DNA of 64,000 nt from Cubamyces lactineus (lineage: Eukaryota > Basidiomycota > Agaricomycetes > Polyporales > Polyporaceae): contig JACDTU010000011.1 in assembly GCA_022376465.1 (NCBI GenBank), forward strand, positions 1-64,000. The letters run 5' to 3'. Both the position numbers and the translations under genes were made by a program. This document shows, in pieces, positions 59,801 through 64,000 of this stretch (within the stretch, counting starts at the first letter, position 1; each line of letters begins with the position of its first letter). The notes under the pieces are model-generated. The model saw only the letters and a list, made by a program, of their open reading frames with translations, did no database searches and was not told where the DNA came from.

Positions 59801-61211
59801 AATCCGCGACCATGCGTACTCACCCACTCTCTTTCGAAGACGCCGAGCGCGAGCAGCGGCCCGATGAGGCTTGCTCTCTCGAATTGTGGGGCAGGTACAT
59901 CTGGATTCCACTGCGGTAGCCGTGTGATCAACGCTGCGATGGGCTTGATGCTGACCATCGCCTCCAATCCGCTTATGACGCTACGCCACCCGTCATTCGA
60001 GAAGCCTCCTTGCACACTCGGGTGGAAACAAAGTTGAGCCACTACGGGCCCCAGCACGTTGTCTAGCTCGTTGTCCGGTTCAAACCGTTTGACCAGATCC
60101 TGCAAGAAGGTCTCAATTTCAGAGGCATCGAGCAGTGTTTGGAGCGTAGAGGTCGAGAGGTATGGCCCTGAGAGTGTCGACAAGGCAAGAAGAGAAGGTA
60201 CGAGCTCCGCAGGACCGAGCGGCTTTCCCGATGGTTGCGGAAACATCTCCGGTTCTTGGAGAGTCAAGCCGGTATAACTGACAACCAGGTCGCGCAACTT
60301 ATCTAGCAACTGCATCGCACGTTGCTGATCCACTGGTACGATATTCTAAGGGAAGAGGATGAGACGACATGCTCGGCACAGGAACAGTGTAAGGGGCAGA
60401 ACGGGCAAACCTTCTTGACCAAGTCACTTCGTGCTGCATTGAGTCGTTTCCAACAACCGACAAGATATTCGAACACCGTTTGTTGGGCTGGTAATGACGC
60501 CAGGACAGGCAAGAACTCGAGGTCATCACTACCTATATGTTAGTATCTCTTGTATACGAGGACCTAGACGCACGTACGACATCGATTGTGGATCTAGTTC
60601 CAGCCGGGCAATGAGAGTCCGGTCGGCGACTTCGGTATTAAGTTGTAGTGGAAGACCTTTCACATGATTGTCAGCTAGATGCCTCCAACCATGGTCTCTC
60701 GTACGCGCGTACCTTCTCCCTGGAGTTCCTCCGCCAGATGCTTCAGCCACACTACTTCGTAGCCATTCCTCTCCGCAACCTCTTTCTAGCAGCAAGGTGA
60801 GCTCAATGAGCAACGAATGAGAAGTACAAACGTACCTTGAGCGTAACGTTGAAGATCTTGGATACCGTTTCATCCTCCCAAAGTGGCAAATCTAGAGGGA
60901 TAGGTGTAGACACTGCGGGAGTCTTCTTCTTGAGTGGTACGGGTGAGGGTGCGGTTGCCACTGGTTCCGCCGGACGCTTCTGTACGGGCTGAGTCACTGG
61001 TTTCGGCGCAAGCTTTGGTACAGATGGGGTTGGAGAAGGAGCTGGGGACGCAGAGGTAGATGCCGCCGGGGTTACAGTACTTGAGGACGCGGCCCCCTGG
61101 AGCTTCGCGAGGCGCTTCAAACGGATCTGGGCGACATGTTCAGCAGCTGGAAGCTCTAGCACTAATACGGCTACACACCCTCTCAGCATCATCTTGTGGG
61201 TTAGTGCTCAT
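56894..61211 (-). CDS. UFD2: Ubiquitin conjugation factor E4 (U-box ligase)
   Basis: Extends ubiquitin chains on substrates with Cdc48. Twenty exons give 1095 aa: 61211..61179, 61126..60836, 60785..60713, 60656..60578, 60528..60411, 60345..59824, 59770..59669, 59607..59491, 59437..59339, 59277..59154, 59098..58941, 58890..58846, 58792..58635, 58580..58488, 58437..58202, 58152..58108, 58055..57974, 57915..57266, 57214..57065, 57006..56894. The N-terminus is Ala/Pro/Ser rich. Core blocks: [75 protein letters not shown]. The U-box starts near residue 1009 ([17 protein letters not shown]). The intron before the U-box exon begins GCAAGT, a GC-AG type. It is divergent from the bL35m gene, 241 bp away. 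Confidence 0.97.
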
Positions 61212-61452
61212 ATCGTGGATTGCAGGGGGAAGATGTATGTAGGAACGAGGTGAGGAGGAGGAGGAGGAACTAAATTTGGTGAGTGGAAGGCCGATCGCGC
61301 TCTACCGCGTCGGAATCATGCATAATAGGCGCCGGAAACGTTCTCCGCTCGCGTCGCAAGCTGCTAGGCTTGTTCTGCTTTCTCCCTCTCCGCCCGGCCT
61401 GCTCGTCCCTTGTTCGTACAAGGGCCATTGTTCCTTCTGCAGGCCTTCAGCC

Positions 61453-61780
61453 ATGTTCTTCTTCAACCGTGTCTTGGTTACGACACGGCTGTTCTCGACA
61501 TCTGCGGCCGCTCAGTTTCCCAAACTCAAGTCACATTCCGGAGCGAAGAAGCGGTGGAGGTCAATAGCATCGGGGATCTTCAAACGTGTATGTATGCGTC
61601 CCGTCGAGGGTTACAAGTATCTGATCAACACTTTTATATGGCCTCCAGGCGAAGGCCGGTCACAAGCATTTGAACGTAAACAAGAGTGCCGCGCGCAAAA
61701 ACGCCCTAGGCCAGACTGCATACTCAAATGCATCGCAGACGTCACGGCTGAAGAAGTTGCTTCCATACGGCTCTCCCTAA
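61453..61780 (+). CDS. Mitochondrial ribosomal protein bL35m
   Basis: Large-subunit protein of the mitoribosome. Two exons (61453..61587, 61649..61780) give 88 aa. The N-terminus MFFFNRVLVTTRLFSTSAA is a typical presequence. The bL35 core KSHSGAKKRWRS...GIFKRAKAGHKHLNVNKSAARK crosses the 61-nt intron. Length and spacing fit bL35, which usually has about 60-65 residues after the presequence. It shares a 241-bp divergent promoter with UFD2. Confidence 0.94.
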
Positions 61781-61952
61781 GAGAGCACACCTTTCTGAAG
61801 GCACTAACACCATAGATACATGGTCGCGGTAAGCCTCTCGCCTCATGTGTCGTTACCCCCAACCTGACGTGTCCACAAGCCACCATCATGTAGATGTACC
61901 TATACCTTATTGCTGTCTAATATGCTCTGGTGACCACTGCGCAGATTGCACG

Positions 61953-63225
61953 CTAGTGAATTTCGACCTCAACCTCGTCTCTCGCATTGCTTTCGCTCCG
62001 ACCCTCCTCCAGTGCAGGTTCTGCCTCTTCAGCCTCGATCTTTGCCCCTCCGAAGAACGCCCTGATATCCCGCTGCTTGGGGTCGAAGCCCTCTCTTCCT
62101 ATGCCACCTTTCTGGCGGGTCTGCACCATACAGATGAACGGGACGTCCTTTTCGATCAATCACCGTACTCACCACGTTGGCCAAATGTTCATGACGATTG
62201 ACGTCGGTCACCTTGACCTGTAGCTTGGGCGGCTCGTTGTCCGAGAACTCCCGAGGTTCACCTTCCTTCGCACCCTTTGAAGATGCTCAGTATGCATTAG
62301 TCGTTCATGTCTGACTCAAAAATGTACGGTACCTTGACATCCACAGTGACCCTCGTCCAGGCCGTGTTCTGGAGTCCTCTGTACTTGTCCCCTGGGTGGA
62401 CGCCGCTCTCGTCTTTGAGGAGGAGTGCGACCACGAGCTGGCTGATACACAACCCATGGCTCGCAATGGCGATATGGAAGCCCTTCTTGCCTTCCTTCGC
62501 GGCGCGCCATACATGCGGCATGACAAGTTCATCTATCGCTCTCTTCGCGCGATCGAAGAGGTCGTCCAGGCTCTCGGCCTCGGGGAATTTCTCCCAACGC
62601 TCGTGAAGGACGGGGTAAAGGCCTCTGGCGAAGTGTTCCTCCATGGTGAGCCCGGGCGTAGGGCTCCATTGCCATGGATGCCCTTCCGCTACGCCAAAGT
62701 GCTGCTCGCGGAGCAGATCAGAGGTCTCCAATGGTGGCTTGGGCTCCGGTTGGGCCTCTTGTACGGCCTGACCAGTCCACAAAGCCCGCTTGAGCGGCGA
62801 GGCGTAGATGATGTCGAAGCGGGTGTTGGATAAGGACTGCCCGACCGCTTTAGCTTGCTAGTGCATGATATTAGTTTCTGTATGCTTAGCCACCACGATG
62901 ATCATCTAATATGGTTGTATTCACGTTCATGCCTGTCAGAAGTGTGTGTGGTATATTAGTGCTTATGACGGACTGCAACGCAGTATGGCATTACCATGGT
63001 TCGACAGTGGGGCATCTTTCCATCCTGCCCAAACGCTACGCTGGATTTTCATGAGCTCACATTGCGCATTCACGTAAACGCCTGAATCTGCACATCTTAC
63101 CAGATTATCGGTGGACTCCCCATGTCTGATCTATGTAATTCATTAGATCACTTGTATATATTCCAACTAGATGAGTATGGGCTCACAAAGGTGACAGTAA
63201 GCGTAGGGACGGAATTCGTCGACAT
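61953..63225 (-). CDS. Histidine phosphatase (phosphoglycerate-mutase-like)
   Basis: Phosphatase of the RHG family. Seven exons (63225..63187, 63130..63101, 63040..62995, 62932..62925, 62857..62333, 62274..62173, 62111..61953) give 302 aa. Exon 4 is 8 nt. The catalytic motif TFIRHGESTDNL (active His in RHG) is formed by joining exons 1 and 2. Other blocks: VWAGWKDAPLSNHGMNQAKAVGQ, IIYASPLKRALWTGQAV, LLREQHFGVAEGHPW and the second His region AIASHGLCISQL. The C-terminus adds an acidic tail (about 80 residues; AFFGGAKIEAEEAEPALEEG). Pattern resembles cytosolic TIGAR-like or YOR283W-like phosphatases rather than glycolytic mutase. Substrate unknown. Confidence 0.93.
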
Positions 63226-63680
63226 GGTTTGTTGCAAGGTGCGTACATCAACCATTCGGACGTCACATTGACTCGAGGGCATCGATCCATGGTCGATAGC
63301 TCGGCAGGTACTGCCACAGTGCCACCACCGTACTGCGGCAGCCGCGGTCACAAGAATGGGCCGGGCTACCCAAGTGCTACCCAGGTTTTGTCTCAAGTCA
63401 TGCGTACGGAATGGATTAAGGGTATGGTTCACTGACGCCCGTCGGACTGCCACGGCCCGTCTGCCGCCGCTTTTGGACCCCGAACACTTCTCCTTGGGTA
63501 TTTATCAAAAATACCTCGGACCGTCGTCTCAGTATGATGTTCCTTCCCTTGCCGCGCGAGACTGGTCTCTCTCCCCCATTGGTTTGACACGCTCTGCTCT
63601 GCCTTGTCTTCGAGCTCCTCCGAGACCTACACCTATTCTGCCATGCCCAGGTAGCCGACAGCAACCAAGCAACGACTGCT

Positions 63681-63939
63681 AGGACGCGCTGCCCCTCGTC
63701 CTGCCCACGACAGGTACGACGTGAGGGGCTCGACCGCCACCTCCTCCTTCTGCCGACTTGCTAATGCGACCCAGGACGACGAGAGCGAGGGACGATAAGG
63801 GTATCGAGGGTGAGGACGACGAGGACGAGCGATCGCTCGTCCTCTGCTCGACGACCCACCACCATCAACACCTTGGCCACGACGACAAGGAAACAGCGAG
63901 GACACGCTGCCCCTCATTCTGCGTACGACACAACGTGAG
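63681..63939. repeat. Pair of diverged direct repeats about 218 bp apart
   Basis: Copy 1 at 63681-63725 and copy 2 at 63899-63939 share AGGAC, CGCTGCCCCTC, TACGAC and ACGTGAG in the same order, with a few substitutions and a short indel. They may be two units of a longer tandem array continuing past the edge. Confidence 0.6.
63821..63844. repeat. 24-bp perfect palindrome
   Basis: The bases at 63821-63844 equal their own reverse complement, centred on GCGATCGC (63829-63836). The palindrome stops exactly at both ends (C before, T after). It lies between the two direct repeat copies. Confidence 0.85.
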
Positions 63940-64000
63940 TGGTGAGGACCATCGCACGCAGCTCCTCATCGCGTCAGGGCACGAAGCTCCATTCAGCGGT

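Larger units (their letters stand above)
63226..64000. other. Right-edge intergenic region with low-complexity DNA
   Basis: The first part is the 5' flank of the phosphatase gene. From about 63650 the sequence becomes GAC/GAG-rich and contains diverged direct repeats and a palindrome, listed separately. No domain-bearing frame was found. Confidence 0.5.

Overview
The window is nuclear DNA from a filamentous basidiomycete, most likely an Agaricomycete. The evidence is that nearly every gene is cut by many short introns (mostly 45-70 nt), genes lie close together on both strands, and the proteins are fungal: an INO1 synthase, a secreted GH30 glucanase, an S28 peptidase, a bL35m ribosomal protein and a DUF6535 membrane protein. 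No bacterial, viral or CRISPR features were seen. Gene models below were spliced by hand. For each complete model the exon lengths sum to a multiple of three and the joined reading frame stays open.

Layout. 0-10 kb: a heme oxygenase cut by the left edge, a three-finger CCCH zinc-finger protein, a PA-TM-RING ubiquitin ligase and a secreted GH30 glucanase, all on the minus strand. 10-15 kb: two tandem arrestin-like genes. 16-22 kb: a mitochondrial class III CoA-transferase (SUGCT-like) divergent from 2-oxoglutarate dehydrogenase E1 (KGD1). 22-32 kb: a DUF2235 hydrolase, an intron-containing tRNA-Thr(CGT), the APC/C subunit APC2, and a divergent alpha/beta hydrolase. 32-36 kb: two tandem sirtuins. 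36-41 kb: a secreted S28 serine peptidase and a MYND-finger protein. 41-47 kb: INO1, NAD(P)H-hydrate epimerase and ORC6 on the plus strand. 47-54 kb: an EBP-type sterol isomerase, guanine deaminase, a BTB protein and MON1. 54-57 kb: a DUF6535-type gene whose frames do not join cleanly. 57-63 kb: the E4 ubiquitin ligase UFD2, bL35m and a histidine-phosphatase (PGAM-like) protein. The right edge has low-complexity repeats and a 24-bp perfect palindrome.

Functional links. Most genes are housekeeping and unrelated to each other. The clearest link is the divergent SUGCT-like/KGD1 pair. KGD1 makes succinyl-CoA, and SUGCT-type enzymes use succinyl-CoA to activate glutarate, so the shared 403-bp spacer could co-regulate them. 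Three ubiquitin-pathway genes (PA-TM-RING, APC2, UFD2) are present but scattered. Both tandem pairs (arrestins, sirtuins) are local duplications with conserved intron positions, and one sirtuin copy has changed several otherwise conserved motif residues.

I did not find a convincing new multi-gene system. The best leads are the diverged sirtuin copy, the SUGCT/KGD1 promoter, a RING domain with a Glu where a zinc ligand is expected, several GC-AG introns, and the unresolved DUF6535 locus.
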